Assembly (NCBI RefSeq): GCF_008807075.1
Contig: NZ_CP035632.1
Span: 1,426,001-1,490,000, forward strand
Reading direction: 5' to 3'
Length of the DNA stretch: 64,000 nucleotides
DNA from: Synechococcus sp. RSCCF101
GTDB lineage: Bacteria > Cyanobacteriota > Cyanobacteriia > PCC-6307 > Cyanobiaceae
Under the pieces are notes generated by a model that saw only the letters and a program-made list of their open reading frames with translations, was not told the DNA's origin and made no database searches. The translations under genes and the position numbers were made by a program. Position 1 is the first letter of the stretch. The number at the start of each line of letters is the position of its first letter. Shown one piece after another: positions 43,874 through 59,354 of the stretch.

Positions 43874-45967
43874 TCAGAGCTGAGGAACGCCCGAAGTGTG
43901 GCGATGGCCGTCGGCCGGGAGGTTGCTGATCTGTGACCCGGCGCCTGCCCCCTGCGACTGAACGCATCCTGGGTCACACCCGGCCCCCGGCCGGCCGGGC
44001 CAGCACCGCTGCAGGACCAACCCCAGCAGAAAAGGCCCCCACAGAGCCAGCCGCAGCAATGGCGGAAGGTTCCAGGAGAGATCCCCCAGCAGCTGCTGCT
44101 CGCGCAGCCAGTAGTAACTGAACACCGAGAGGCTGAGCAGCCGGCTGCCCAGGTTGCCGGTGGCCACCGCGAACGGCATCAGCCAGGTGGCGTACCAGGC
44201 ATGCACGATCGGAGAGAGCATCAGCAACGCCGACAGGCTCCCCTCCGCATACCCCTCGAAGCGTCGGCAGCGCAGCAGCAGCAGGGCCAGCACCACGGCG
44301 AAGGCGAGCGCCCAGGGCCAGTTGGCCGCACGGCTGGCGGGCAGCACCAGCCCCACGAGAGCGGGAATCAGCTCGGCGCTGCGGCCGTTCTGCACGAAGC
44401 GTGACTGGAGCGGCGCCGGCACACACAGCTCCAACCCGCAGGCGAGGGGCAGGGTGAGCAGGAACGGCAGGGCGAGGGCCGCCACCATCCGCCAGCGTGG
44501 GCCCGCAGCCGTTGGCCCCCGCAGCAGCACGAACAGCGCCAGAGGCGCACTGACCCACTTGAGCGCCAGACCGGCACCGGTCGCCAGAGCAGCCGCCACC
44601 GGTCGCCGGCTGTCCCAGGCCTGCCAGGCCAGCACCATCGCCAGCAGCAGCAGGCTGTCGAGATGGCCCTCGCCGGCGAAGGCCACCAGCACCAGGGGAT
44701 TCCAGCTGTAGAGGAGCCCGGAAGCGCGGCCCCAGCGCTGCGTCAGCAGGCGGCAGACGGCGAGATCCGCCGCCAGCACCAGCAGCTTGAACGCCAGCAC
44801 GCTGGTGCTCAGCGCCGCCACCAGGCGGAAGAGCAACTGGGTCAGCGGCGGATAGATGGCGCTGGTTCCCGGGTGGTTGATGCGGTCCCACCAGAGGGTG
44901 CGCAGTCCCTCGAGCTCCGGAGCATCCGGCGCCAGGGCATAGGGGGAGATCCCGGCGTTCTGAATATGGCCCTCCCACAGGTACCGCCAGATGTCGTCAC
45001 TGGGCTCCATGCCCAGGAGCAGCAGCCGGGCGAGCAGAGCCACACCCCAGTAGGGCAGCGCTCCGGGCCGCTGCAGCGCCCAGCTGCCCGCGAACCCGGC
45101 GCCCATCAATGCGGCACCGCTCCAGAACAGCCCCAGACCACCCGGAGCGAGAAAACCACCGTGGCCCCGCACCAGCCAGGCCCCCAGCAGAAGCAGCCCC
45201 GCCCAGAGCGGCAGCAGGCCTGAGGACCAGGCGGCGAGACGCTGGGCACCGGCCCGCCACCGGGCCCGGACGCGCTGGCACCAGAGGCGGGCCAGGGCCA
45301 GAAGAATCGTGCCGCCGGCCAGCAGCACCCCCCGCAGGCGCCCGGAGATCTTGGAGTGTCCGGCCCGCCGCTGGCGGTAGGGCACCGACAGCTCGGCGAT
45401 GCGCCAACCGGCTTCCAGGGCCCGCACCTGCATCTCCACCATCCAGCCGAAACCGCGATCCAGGGGCGGCAGCTGCTCCAGGGCGCTGCGTCGGATCAGA
45501 CGCAGCGGGCCGAGATCCCGACAGCGCCCGCCCCAGCCCAGGCGGATCAGTGCCGTGGCCAGTCGGTTGCCGCCCAGCTGGGCCGGGCTGAGGGCCGCCC
45601 GACCGGCCGCCGTGGCCAGGCGGTTGCCGCTCACGAGATCCGCACCGGCTTCCGCCTCCCGCAGCAGCTGGGGCAGTGGGCTGAGGTCGTCGCTGCCGTC
45701 GCCGTCGCAGAACAGCAGCCACTCCACATCGTCGGGCAGATCCTGCAGGCCGCGGCGGCAGGCCTGGCCATAACCGGGCACCGGCTCGCTCAGCACCTCG
45801 GCCCCGGCCCTTCGGGCAGCCTCGGCGCTGCCGTCGCGGCTGCCGTTGTCCACCACCCGGCAGCGCTGCACCCCGTGCCGGCGGAGTTCCTCCACCACGG
45901 CCGCGATGGAGTCCTCCTCATCCCGCACCGGCACGATGGCCATCAGGCTCGGGAGCAGCCCTGTCAT
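43874..45967 (-). CDS. Fusion of GT2 glycosyltransferase and multi-span GT-C-like mannosyltransferase
   Basis: A 697-residue protein with two parts. Residues 1 to about 225 form a GT-A fold family 2 glycosyltransferase: AIVPVRDEEDSIAAVVEELR, VVDNGSRDGSAEAARRAGA, CDGDGSDDLSPLPQLL (metal-binding DxD-like) and GFGWMVEMQVRALEAGWRI. The rest is hydrophobic with about 10-12 segments and resembles GT87/GT-C polyprenol-dependent transferases (SDDIWRYLWEGHIQNAGISP-YA; NHPGTSAIYPPLTQLLF; HAWYATWLMPFAV). It would build and transfer a polyprenol-linked sugar across or at the membrane. The fusion suggests coupled donor synthesis and transfer. The substrate is unknown. Confidence 0.85.
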   Translation of the reverse strand: MTGLLPSLMAIVPVRDEEDSIAAVVEELRRHGVQRCRVVDNGSRDGSAEAARRAGAEVLSEPVPGYGQACRRGLQDLPDDVEWLLFCDGDGSDDLSPLPQLLREAEAGADLVSGNRLATAAGRAALSPAQLGGNRLATALIRLGWGGRCRDLGPLRLIRRSALEQLPPLDRGFGWMVEMQVRALEAGWRIAELSVPYRQRRAGHSKISGRLRGVLLAGGTILLALARLWCQRVRARWRAGAQRLAAWSSGLLPLWAGLLLLGAWLVRGHGGFLAPGGLGLFWSGAALMGAGFAGSWALQRPGALPYWGVALLARLLLLGMEPSDDIWRYLWEGHIQNAGISPYALAPDAPELEGLRTLWWDRINHPGTSAIYPPLTQLLFRLVAALSTSVLAFKLLVLAADLAVCRLLTQRWGRASGLLYSWNPLVLVAFAGEGHLDSLLLLAMVLAWQAWDSRRPVAAALATGAGLALKWVSAPLALFVLLRGPTAAGPRWRMVAALALPFLLTLPLACGLELCVPAPLQSRFVQNGRSAELIPALVGLVLPASRAANWPWALAFAVVLALLLLRCRRFEGYAEGSLSALLMLSPIVHAWYATWLMPFAVATGNLGSRLLSLSVFSYYWLREQQLLGDLSWNLPPLLRLALWGPFLLGLVLQRCWPGRPGAGCDPGCVQSQGAGAGSQISNLPADGHRHTSGVPQL

Positions 45968-46006
45968 CGCGGGGGATGAGCAGGGGCCCCGTCAGCCCGG
46001 TCGCTT

Positions 46007-46894
46007 TCAGCGCTCACGGTCATTGAGGCTCCAGTCCCAGTCGAGGAACGACACCGACAGGTTGCCCTGCCGCAGCCGCTCGGCCTGCTCCCGGGGCAGC
46101 GAGCCGGCCAGGAAATTGAGGATGGCCGTCTGGCGGGCATTCAGGCCGGGGTAGGGCTCGGCCTCACCGAACCTGGGCTCGAAATCCTCCCCGAACCAGT
46201 CGAAGACCGCCGAGAGGCGCACCTGAGCGGCCTCGGGCTCGAAGCGGAACTGGGCCGGGTCGGCCAGCATCCGTTGCACCTGATCCTGGAGCTGGTCCTC
46301 AAGGTCCGCACCCCGGTACGGCTCCTGCCGCAGCACCGGACAGCCGCGGGAGGCGCAGTTCACCGCCATGTGCAGGCGCGGCTCGTCGTACTCCCTGCGC
46401 AGCACCTCATGCTCGATCGCATCGAGGGTGAGCTGACGGCCCGCCACCGGAAAGCGCCGCCAGCGCCACACCCCGGGGATCGATCGGATGCTGTCCACCG
46501 GGTAGCGATCAACGATCGAGACGAGCGTCAGCGCGTTGTAGGCGTTGATCAGGAAGGCGATCTGCTCGGCCTCCGGCCAGGCGGCGAAGCGCTCGGGGCT
46601 CACCTCTCCGATCGCCGCGGCATAGCGATCCAGGCCGGCGCGATCGGCCTGCAGCGCGGCGTAGTCCACCTGACCGCGCGCATCCACGTGGCGGGCCAGC
46701 AGCTCGGCGTAGGCCCGATCGTCCAGGGGAGCCGCAGCAGGGGCCTCCTGTCCCGGAACCGCTGCCTGCGGGGCCGGCCCCGGCCCGCGGCCGCAGGCCC
46801 CCAGCAGCGGCGGCAGCAGTGCGGCGAGCACCAGGGCCGCACCGAGGCGGCTGCGGACGATGGTGTTGAGGCGAGCAGCAGCGGATCGAGGCAT
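46007..46894 (-). CDS. DUF547 lipoprotein
   Basis: A 295-residue protein. The N-terminus has a hydrophobic stretch and a lipobox (LAALLPPLLGAC, Cys near residue 33), so it is probably a lipoprotein. The DUF547 domain follows: DRAYAELLARHVDARGQVDY, AFLINAYNALTLVSIVDRYP, LTLDAIEHEVLRREYDEPRL, HMAVNCASRGCPVLRQEPY and FDWFGEDFEP. DUF547 domains have a papain-like Cys/His arrangement (NCASRGCP), but activity is not established. Start ATG 46894 was chosen to fit the signal. It is divergent from oplA with 106 bases between. Confidence 0.85.
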   Translation of the reverse strand: MPRSAAARLNTIVRSRLGAALVLAALLPPLLGACGRGPGPAPQAAVPGQEAPAAAPLDDRAYAELLARHVDARGQVDYAALQADRAGLDRYAAAIGEVSPERFAAWPEAEQIAFLINAYNALTLVSIVDRYPVDSIRSIPGVWRWRRFPVAGRQLTLDAIEHEVLRREYDEPRLHMAVNCASRGCPVLRQEPYRGADLEDQLQDQVQRMLADPAQFRFEPEAAQVRLSAVFDWFGEDFEPRFGEAEPYPGLNARQTAILNFLAGSLPREQAERLRQGNLSVSFLDWDWSLNDRER

Positions 46895-47000
46895 CGGGAC
46901 GCGCAGGACGCGGTGGGGGAGCACCCCTGTCCGTACCGGCAGAGGGCACCGCTGGATGATGGGTCTCGCGCGCTGCCGCCGCCCACCCACCGCTGAACCC

Positions 47001-52071
<5,071 letters not shown>

Positions 52072-52104
52072 CCTGGCCTAAAACGGGGCGGATCCAACTG
52101 AACC

Positions 52105-53628
52105 GTGACCGCCTTGCCCGCAGCCGCCGCTGACCGCTGGGCGCAGCTGGAACGGGCCCTGCTGCGTCACCTGCCCCGACGGGCGGTGGTGAGCCGGCGC
52201 CAGGAGCTCCTCACCTACGACAGCGACGGCCTCACCCTGGAGCGGCATGCCCCACCCCTGGTGGTGCTGCCGGAGACCACCGCTGACGTGGCGGCCGCCC
52301 TGCGCTGCTGCCACGAGCTGGAGCTGCCGTTCGTGGCCCGGGGCAGCGGCACGGGCCTGTCGGGCGGTGCGGTGGCCGAACAGGAGGCGCTGCTGGTGGT
52401 GACCAGCCGCATGCGGCGGATCCTGGCCACCGACCTGGCCGACGGGCTGATCACGGTGCAGCCGGGCGTGATCAACAGCTGGGTGACCCGTGCGGTCTGC
52501 GGCGACGGCTTCTATTACGCGCCCGATCCCTCCAGCCAGGTGGTCTGCAGCATCGGCGGCAACGTGGCCGAGAACTCCGGCGGCGTGCACTGCCTGAAGT
52601 ACGGCGTCACCAGCAACCACGTGCTCGGCCTGGAGGTGGTGCTGCCGGACGGCACGATCACCCAGCTGGGAGGGCGCTTCAGCGAACAGCCCGAGCTCGA
52701 TCTGCGCGGGGTGTTCATCGGCAGCGAGGGCACCCTCGGGATCGCCACCGCCGTGACCCTCAGGCTGTCGCGGCTGCCGGGGCGGGTGGCGGTGCTGCTG
52801 GCCGATTTCCCCTCGATGGAGGCGGCCGGCGAGGCGGTGCGCATGGTCACCGCGGCGGGGGTGCTGCCGGCGGGCATGGAGATCATGGACAACTTCATGA
52901 TCCGGGCGGTGAACGATCTGTTCGGCCGCGAGGAGTACCCGCCGGAGGCGGCCGCCGTGCTGCTGATCGAGCTCGACGGGCGCCCGGCCGAGGTGGAGGC
53001 CGCCGTGAACACCACCAACCGGCTCTGCCGGGAAGCCGGGGCGGGCGGGATCCGCCAGGCGGACTCCGAAGCGGACCGGGCCCAGCTGTGGAAGGGCCGC
53101 AAGTCGGCCTTCGCCGCCGTGGGCAAGATCACCACCACGTATTACGTGCAGGACGGGGTGGTGCCCCGCAGCGTGCTGCCGCAGGTGCTGGCGGAGATCG
53201 AGGCCCTCAGCCGTCACCACGGCCTGCCGGTGGCGAACGTGTTCCACGCCGGCGACGGCAACCTGCACCCGCTGATCCTCTACGACGGCCGTGAGGCGGG
53301 GGTGGAGAGCCGGGTGAAGGAGCTGGGCGCCGCGATCCTGCGCCTGTGCGTGGAGAGTGGCGGCAGCATCAGCGGCGAGCACGGCATCGGCTCCGACAAG
53401 CGCTGCTACCTCGACTGGATGTTCGCCGCCGACGATCTGGACACCATGCGGCTGGTGCGGCAGGCCTTCGATCCCGCGCAGCGCGCCAATCCCGGCAAGA
53501 TCTTCCCCACCCCCACCAGCTGCGGCGAGTCGCTGCGGCGGCGGCAGGCGGCGGAGCGAAGCGATGCCGGCCTGAAGGTGGCCGCGACACCGAGAGCGGC
53601 TGTGCTGCCGGGGGTCGAGGTGTATTGA
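52105..53628 (+). CDS. glcD: FAD-linked oxidase, glycolate oxidase subunit GlcD-like
   Basis: A 507-residue flavoprotein of the VAO/PCMH family. The FAD-binding part contains FVARGSGTGLSGGAVAEQEA, VQPGVINSWVTRAV, FYYAPDPSSQVVCSIGGNVA and SEGTLGIATAVTLR. The C-terminal substrate domain has VFHAGDGNLHPLILYDGRE and SISGEHGIGSDKRCYLDWMF, both typical of GlcD and D-lactate dehydrogenases. In cyanobacteria it would oxidise glycolate from photorespiration (or D-lactate). Start GTG 52105. GlcE/GlcF are not adjacent. Confidence 0.92.
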   Translation: MTALPAAAADRWAQLERALLRHLPRRAVVSRRQELLTYDSDGLTLERHAPPLVVLPETTADVAAALRCCHELELPFVARGSGTGLSGGAVAEQEALLVVTSRMRRILATDLADGLITVQPGVINSWVTRAVCGDGFYYAPDPSSQVVCSIGGNVAENSGGVHCLKYGVTSNHVLGLEVVLPDGTITQLGGRFSEQPELDLRGVFIGSEGTLGIATAVTLRLSRLPGRVAVLLADFPSMEAAGEAVRMVTAAGVLPAGMEIMDNFMIRAVNDLFGREEYPPEAAAVLLIELDGRPAEVEAAVNTTNRLCREAGAGGIRQADSEADRAQLWKGRKSAFAAVGKITTTYYVQDGVVPRSVLPQVLAEIEALSRHHGLPVANVFHAGDGNLHPLILYDGREAGVESRVKELGAAILRLCVESGGSISGEHGIGSDKRCYLDWMFAADDLDTMRLVRQAFDPAQRANPGKIFPTPTSCGESLRRRQAAERSDAGLKVAATPRAAVLPGVEVY

Positions 53629-53776
53629 CGCTTCCGCCGATGTCCTCAGAAGGGGGTGGGCAAGCCAAGCCTGAACTGCTGGATTAGGCATTGCTGCCGG
53701 TGGCGTGTCCAGACATGCCTTGCCAGACAGGAGTTGGGCCTTCCTCACTGCAAGGGGGGGGAGCCGAGGCAACGCC

Positions 53777-56674
53777 ATGAGAGCCCAGGAACCCACCGAA
53801 GACGAGGAGAACGCTGAGGCGTACGCCGCCGCCGCTCCGGAGCAGGAGGACGCCAGGGGTTTCCTGAATGACGAGGCGTTGTGGGATGTTCTCGACACGC
53901 TTCCCTGGGGAATCGTTCTTTACCGACCCGTTGCCGATGCGAACGACTACGTCTTCGTCGGCCTCAACCGGATGGTGGAGCAGACCGAGGCTGTCCCGCG
54001 CGGGGACCTGCTGGGCCAACGGCTGACAACGGCCTTCCCCGGTGTGGAGGACTTCGGGCTGCTGGAGGTGCTCAACCGGGTGAAGACCAGCGGCAGGCCC
54101 GAAACCATGCCGCCCACCCACTATCAGGACGAACGCATCAGCGGCTGGCGGGAAAACAGGGTCTTCCGGCTGGACAACGGCCTGTTGATGGCGGTCTACG
54201 AGGACGTGAGCGATCGCGTGGCCAGTGAATCCCTGAGCAGAGCCCTGCTGCAGTGGACCCAGCTGCTCAGCGAATCGAGCCTGGACGGGATCTGGGACTG
54301 GAACGTAGAGGACAATCAGCTCTATCTCTCACCCAGATGGAAGGCCCAGCTGGGCTTCGCGGATGACGAGCTGGCCAACAGCTTCGAAACCTTCACCACC
54401 CATCTCCACCCGGAGGATCGCACTCGGGTGCTGGCCCATCTGCAGCGGTTTCTCGATCAGCCCGAGGAGCTCTGGCTCGAGGAGTTCCGCATGCAGGCCA
54501 AGGGCGGCGATGACCAGTGGGTGATGGCACGAGGCACGCCGGTGCTGAACGCCGACAACAAGGTGGTGCGCCTGCTCGGTGTGCACATCAACATCACGGA
54601 TCGCAAGCAGGCTGAGCAGAGGCTGATTGAAGAGAAACGCCATCTCCGCTTCGTGCTCAAAGCCACGCAAACCGGTTCATGGTCGTTTGATGTGGCCAGC
54701 CAGGCGGTGACGTGGTCGGAGGAAGTGGAAGCCATCTACGGAATGGAGGCCGGCTCGTTCCGGGGCACCTTCGAGGAGGTGAGGCAAGCCATCCACCCGG
54801 ACGACTTTCAGGCCTGGCAGGACGACGTGGCGCGCTGCCTGTCGGGGGAATCAGACCACAACCTCCAGTACCGGATCGTCCATCCAGATGGCTCCATTCA
54901 CTGGATTCATGCCCACGGTGCTGCGGTGAGGGATGAGCAGGGGGCCGTGATCCGCATCGAGGGCCTCACGCAGGACGTCACCGCACACAAACAGAATGAA
55001 CGGAAGCTCCGCCAGGCCGCGGCCGTGTTCGCCAACACCTGCGAAGCCGTGATCCTCACCGATCTCGATGCCACGATCCTCGATGTGAATGCCGCCTTCA
55101 CCACCATCACCGGCTACAGCCGGGCGGAGAGCATCGGCAGGAACCCGCGCTTTCTCAAGTCAGGCCATCAGGATCAGGCCTTCTATCAGGGGATGTGGAA
55201 TGCGCTGCTGGATCGCAACCAGTGGAGCGGTGAGGTGTGGAACCGCCACAAGGATGGCCATCCCTATCCGATTCGGCTCTCGATCAGCCGGTTGCGGGAT
55301 GAGAACGGTCGGGCCAACGGCTATGTGGGCGTCTGCTCCGACATCTCGACCAGCAAACAGACCGAAGCACGCCTGCAGCACCTCTCCCAGCACGATTCCC
55401 TCACCGGCCTGCCCAACCGGGCCTGCTTCGACGCGTTGCTGGAGAAGCGCTTGCAATCCGCGCAACGCGATCACAGCCAGCTGGCCGTGGTGTATGTGGA
55501 TCTCGACAACTTCAAACCCGTCAACGACAATTTCGGCCATCTGATCGGCGATGGCCTGCTCAGGCAGGTGGCTGACCGCCTGAGGGATGCCGTGCGCTCC
55601 AGCGATGGCGTGGCCCGGATCGGGGGGGATGAGTTCGTGCTGCTGCTGGATCAGCTCGCCTCGACCGATCAGGCGCGGATCATCGCCCACCAGCTCCAGC
55701 GCAGCCTGCAGCGGCCCTTCACCGTCAGCAGCCACCTGGTGCGCATCAGCGGCAGCATCGGCGTCAGCCTCTACCCCCAGGACGGCGATGACGCGATCAG
55801 CCTGATGCGCCATGCCGATGCGGCGATGTACCGCAGCAAGGAACTCGGCCGCAACTGCATCAGCTTCCACACCCGGGAGATGACGATCACGGCCCAGCGG
55901 GAGGCCCGGTTGCTGAAGGACCTCGCTCCCGCCCTGGCCGGCCATCAGCTCTCACTGATGTATCAACCCCTGGTGGATCTGAAAACCGGCCGGCTCCGGG
56001 GCCTGGAGGTTCTGCTGCGCTGGCAGCACCCCAGCCTGGGCAGCATCCCGCCCGATCTGTTCGTGCCCTTGGCGGAGCGCAGTGGCCAGATGGGGTCGCT
56101 CACCGCTCACGTGCTGGACCAGGCCTGCCGGCAGGGCCGGCACTGGCTCGATCAGGGCCTGCTGTTCGGTCGCATCAGCGTGAACATGGCCGGCTCCGAA
56201 GTGCAGCAGGGTGATCTGGTGGAGCGCATCGATCAGACCCTGAAGGAGACGGGCCTGGAGCCGAGGCATCTGGAGCTGGAGTTTTCCGAGCGAGCGCTGA
56301 TGCGACGCAGCGGCAACGGCAGTGCCGCTCAGCTGCTGCAGGCCCTGAAGGACCTGGGCGTGCCTGTGAGCCTCGATGACTTCGGAACCGGCGCCTCGTC
56401 TCTGGCGGCCCTGCGGAAGCTGCCGCTCCACGCCCTCAAGCTCGATCGCAGTTTCGTGGCCGGGCTTCCGGATCACGATGACAGCGCAGCCATCGCCGAG
56501 GCGGTGATCAGCATGGGCCGGGCATTGAGGCTGGACGTGATCGCCGAGGGGGTGGAGCTCCGCGAGCAGGCGGCGTTTCTCCGCGATCACGGCTGCCCAC
56601 TGGCCCAGGGCTACCTCTATGGCCTTCCGATGCCGGCCGAGCAGATCGAAGCCGTGCTCTCGGAGCAGACCTGA
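53777..56674 (+). CDS. PAS-GGDEF-EAL cyclic di-GMP signalling protein
   Basis: A 965-residue protein without membrane segments. The N-terminal half holds about four PAS/PAC units (WGIVLYRPVADANDYVF; DGIWDWNVEDNQLYLSP; TGSWSFDVASQAVTWSE; TLITDLDATI-like CEAVILTDLDATILDVN). The GGDEF domain keeps the signature (VARIGGDEFVLLLD), so synthase activity is possible. The EAL domain has EVLLRWQHP, ELEFSERALMR, LDDFGTGASSLAAL and IAEGVELREQAAF; EAL reads EVL. It thus may make and break cyclic di-GMP in response to redox or light ligands. Start ATG 53777. It is followed by a broken paralogue. Confidence 0.9.
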   Translation: MRAQEPTEDEENAEAYAAAAPEQEDARGFLNDEALWDVLDTLPWGIVLYRPVADANDYVFVGLNRMVEQTEAVPRGDLLGQRLTTAFPGVEDFGLLEVLNRVKTSGRPETMPPTHYQDERISGWRENRVFRLDNGLLMAVYEDVSDRVASESLSRALLQWTQLLSESSLDGIWDWNVEDNQLYLSPRWKAQLGFADDELANSFETFTTHLHPEDRTRVLAHLQRFLDQPEELWLEEFRMQAKGGDDQWVMARGTPVLNADNKVVRLLGVHINITDRKQAEQRLIEEKRHLRFVLKATQTGSWSFDVASQAVTWSEEVEAIYGMEAGSFRGTFEEVRQAIHPDDFQAWQDDVARCLSGESDHNLQYRIVHPDGSIHWIHAHGAAVRDEQGAVIRIEGLTQDVTAHKQNERKLRQAAAVFANTCEAVILTDLDATILDVNAAFTTITGYSRAESIGRNPRFLKSGHQDQAFYQGMWNALLDRNQWSGEVWNRHKDGHPYPIRLSISRLRDENGRANGYVGVCSDISTSKQTEARLQHLSQHDSLTGLPNRACFDALLEKRLQSAQRDHSQLAVVYVDLDNFKPVNDNFGHLIGDGLLRQVADRLRDAVRSSDGVARIGGDEFVLLLDQLASTDQARIIAHQLQRSLQRPFTVSSHLVRISGSIGVSLYPQDGDDAISLMRHADAAMYRSKELGRNCISFHTREMTITAQREARLLKDLAPALAGHQLSLMYQPLVDLKTGRLRGLEVLLRWQHPSLGSIPPDLFVPLAERSGQMGSLTAHVLDQACRQGRHWLDQGLLFGRISVNMAGSEVQQGDLVERIDQTLKETGLEPRHLELEFSERALMRRSGNGSAAQLLQALKDLGVPVSLDDFGTGASSLAALRKLPLHALKLDRSFVAGLPDHDDSAAIAEAVISMGRALRLDVIAEGVELREQAAFLRDHGCPLAQGYLYGLPMPAEQIEAVLSEQT

Positions 56675-56745
56675 ACCCGGCCGCGACGCCGGAAGCAACA
56701 CCGGAGGCGGCACCGGCATCGCACTACGCTGGATTCACCGTTCCG

Positions 56746-59354
56746 TTGTTTCCGCGATACCGCCGGCTCCGAGCACCCCCGGCAGCCGTGGCTGACCCAG
56801 CGGCAACTGCGGTGACCCCTCTCGATGAGGAGGGTCTGCGGGAGGCGCTCGATGGCCTGCCTCTCGCCGTGTCCGTGCATGAGCCGCTGGAGGGAGGCCG
56901 CCGCTTCCGCATCCTGGCCTTCAACCGGCGGGCCGAGGCCATGGAGGGTCTGTCGCACCGGCAGGTGCTGGGGCGAGAGCTGCAGGAGGTGTTTCCCGCA
57001 GCGGAGGCCTTCGGACTGCTGGCCGTGATGCGGCGGGTGCTGGGCAGCGGCAAGGCCGAAGCGATGCCCGGCGCCCCCTACGCCGATGAGCGGATCTGCG
57101 GCTGGCGGGAGCACGAGGTGCACCCCCTGCCGAGCGGCCGGCTGATGCTCATCAGCCGGGACCTCGACGCCCGGGCAATGACCAGCGTCCAGCGCGAGGT
57201 GAGGGGGAGCGACCAGCGCTATGAACTGCTCGCCGAGGCCAGCCTGGATGGCATCTGGGACTGGGATCTGGCCGGCGATCGCGTGTTCTTCTCCGATCGC
57301 TGGAAGGCCCAGCTGGGCTATCAGCGGCACGAACTCGAGGACAGCGTCGCCACCTGGAAGCGCCTGCTCCACCCCGACGACAGGCCGCGGGTGCAGCAGT
57401 AGCTGGAGGCCTTTCTCCTGGCCCCCGGCAGGGTCTGGGAGTCGGAGTTCCGGCTGCGGCACCGGCGGGGCGAGGACCGCTGGATGCTGGCCCGGGGCGT
57501 GCCGGTGCTCGGCAGCCAGGGGGAGCTGAGCCGCATCCTCGGTGTCCACATCGACATCACCGAACGCAAGCGGGCGGAACTGAGGCTGCAGCAGACGGCC
57601 ACCGTGTTCGCCAACACGATCGAGGGGGCGCTGATCACGGATCTGGAGGGAACGATCCTCGATGTGAATCCGGCCTTCGAGACCATCACCGGCTACACGC
57701 GGCTCGAGGTGCTCGGGAAGAACCCGCGCCTGCTGCAGTCCGGCCGCCACGACCGGGGCTTCTATCGGCAGCTCTGGAAGGGGCTGCTGAAGACGGGCCG
57801 CTGGAGCTGAAGACGGGCCGCTGGAAGGGAGAGCTGTGGAACCGGGGCAGGGACGGACGCATCTATCCGTCGCTGATGGCGATCAGCACGGTGCGGAACG
57901 CGGAGGGCCAGAGCACGGGCTTCGTGGGTGTGTTCTCTGACATTTCCGCCAGCAAGGGGACCGAGGCCCGGCTGCAGTGGCTCGGCCAGCACGATTCCCT
58001 CACCGGCCTGCCCAACCGTCTGCTGTTCGACGCCCTCCTCGGCAAACGGCTGCTCGCCGCCCAGCGCGACGGCACCCGGCTGGCGGTGATCCACATCGAT
58101 CTCGACAGCTTCAAGCCGATCAACAACAGCTTCGGCCATCTGGCCGGTGATGAACTGCTCCAGCACCTGGGCACCCGGCTGAAGAAGCTGGTGCGCTCCT
58201 CGGACACCGTGGCCCGCATCGGCGGCGATGAATTCCTGCTGCTGCTGGATGATCTCGTCGCACCCAGCGAAGCGCGCGGCATCGCCGGCAAGATCCACCG
58301 GGAACTCCAGGCCCCCTTCCAGATCGGCCCGCAGCGCTTCTACACCACCTGCAGCCTCGGGCTGAGTGTGTATCCCGAGGATGGGGCCGATGGCCTGAGC
58401 CTGATCCGACACGCCGATACCGCCCTTCAGCGGGCCAAGGATCAGGGCCGCAACACGATCTGCTGCTTCACCGAAGACATGAGCGCGGGCGCGCAGCGGG
58501 AGGCCCAGCTGCTCAACGGCCTCGGGCATGGGCTCTCCTGCGGTGAGTTCTCACTGGCGTATCAGCCCCAGGTGGAGATCCGCACGGGCCGGCTGCTGGG
58601 GATGGAGGTGTTGCTGCGCTGGGACCACGGCGATCTGGGTCCCATCACACCCGACCAGTTCATTCCCGTGGCCGAACGCAGCGGATTCATCCGTGAGCTG
58701 GGCGACTACGTGCTGCAGGAGGCCTGCTTCCAGGCGCGCACCTGGCACGACATGGGGCTCGCCTTCGGCTATGTGGCGGTGAATGTGGCCGGGAGCCAGA
58801 TCCAGCAGCTCGACTTCGCCAGCGCTGTGGAGGACGCCCTGGAACGGAGCGGCCTGCCCGCCGACTGCCTGGAACTGGAACTCACCGAAAGCTGCGTGAT
58901 GAACAGCATCGAGACCAGCATCGGCCAGCTGCAGGAGTTGCAGCGCATGGGCGTGCGCACCAGCGTCGACGACTTCGGCACGGGCTACTCCTCCCTGGCC
59001 TACCTGCGCCACCTGCCGGTGAGCCGGCTCAAGATCGACAAGTCCTTCATCCGCGGCCTGCCCGCCGACGGCAACGATGCCGCCATCGCCGATGCGGTGA
59101 TCGCCCTGAGCCGTGCCCTGAATCTGGAGGTGATCGCCGAGGGGGTCGAAACCCGGCAGCAGGCCGAATTCCTCGGCTCCCGCGGCTGCGGGATCGCCCA
59201 GGGGTATTTCTACGGACGACCGATGACAGCCGAGGCGATGCAGGCGGCTCTGGTCGTCCAGGGGGGCTTCCAGGCGCCGGCCATCACGTCTCCCAGCCCA
59301 GGGGCTGATCCTCCAGCCACTCCTCCTCGTCCCCGCCCGCCGGCGGCCAGCTGA
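56746..59354 (+). pseudogene. Second PAS-GGDEF-EAL gene, broken by amber codon and 20-bp duplication
   Basis: A paralogue of the upstream gene with similar domain order. The first part has DGIWDWDLAGDRVFFSDRW, then TAG at 57400-57402 at HPDDRPRVQQ, followed in the same frame by LEAFLLAPGRVWESEFRLR, the continuation expected from the paralogue. At 57787-57826 a 20-bp direct duplication (CTGAAGACGGGCCGCTGGAG) shifts the frame, so the frame closes at 57810. The rest (57876 onward) has an intact GGDEF (VARIGGDEFLLLLD) and EAL (EVLLRWDHGDLG; DDFGTGYSSLAYLRHLP; EVIAEGVETRQQAEF). Removing one copy restores the frame. The start is probably TTG 56746 or GTG 56788. Confidence 0.88.
57787..57826 (+). 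repeat. 20-bp tandem duplication inside the second GGDEF-EAL gene
   Basis: Two adjacent copies of CTGAAGACGGGCCGCTGGAG (the second ends in A instead of G). Loss of one copy gives an in-frame join from GLLKTGRW to KGELWNRGRDG, the sequence expected from the intact upstream paralogue. Confidence 0.9.
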
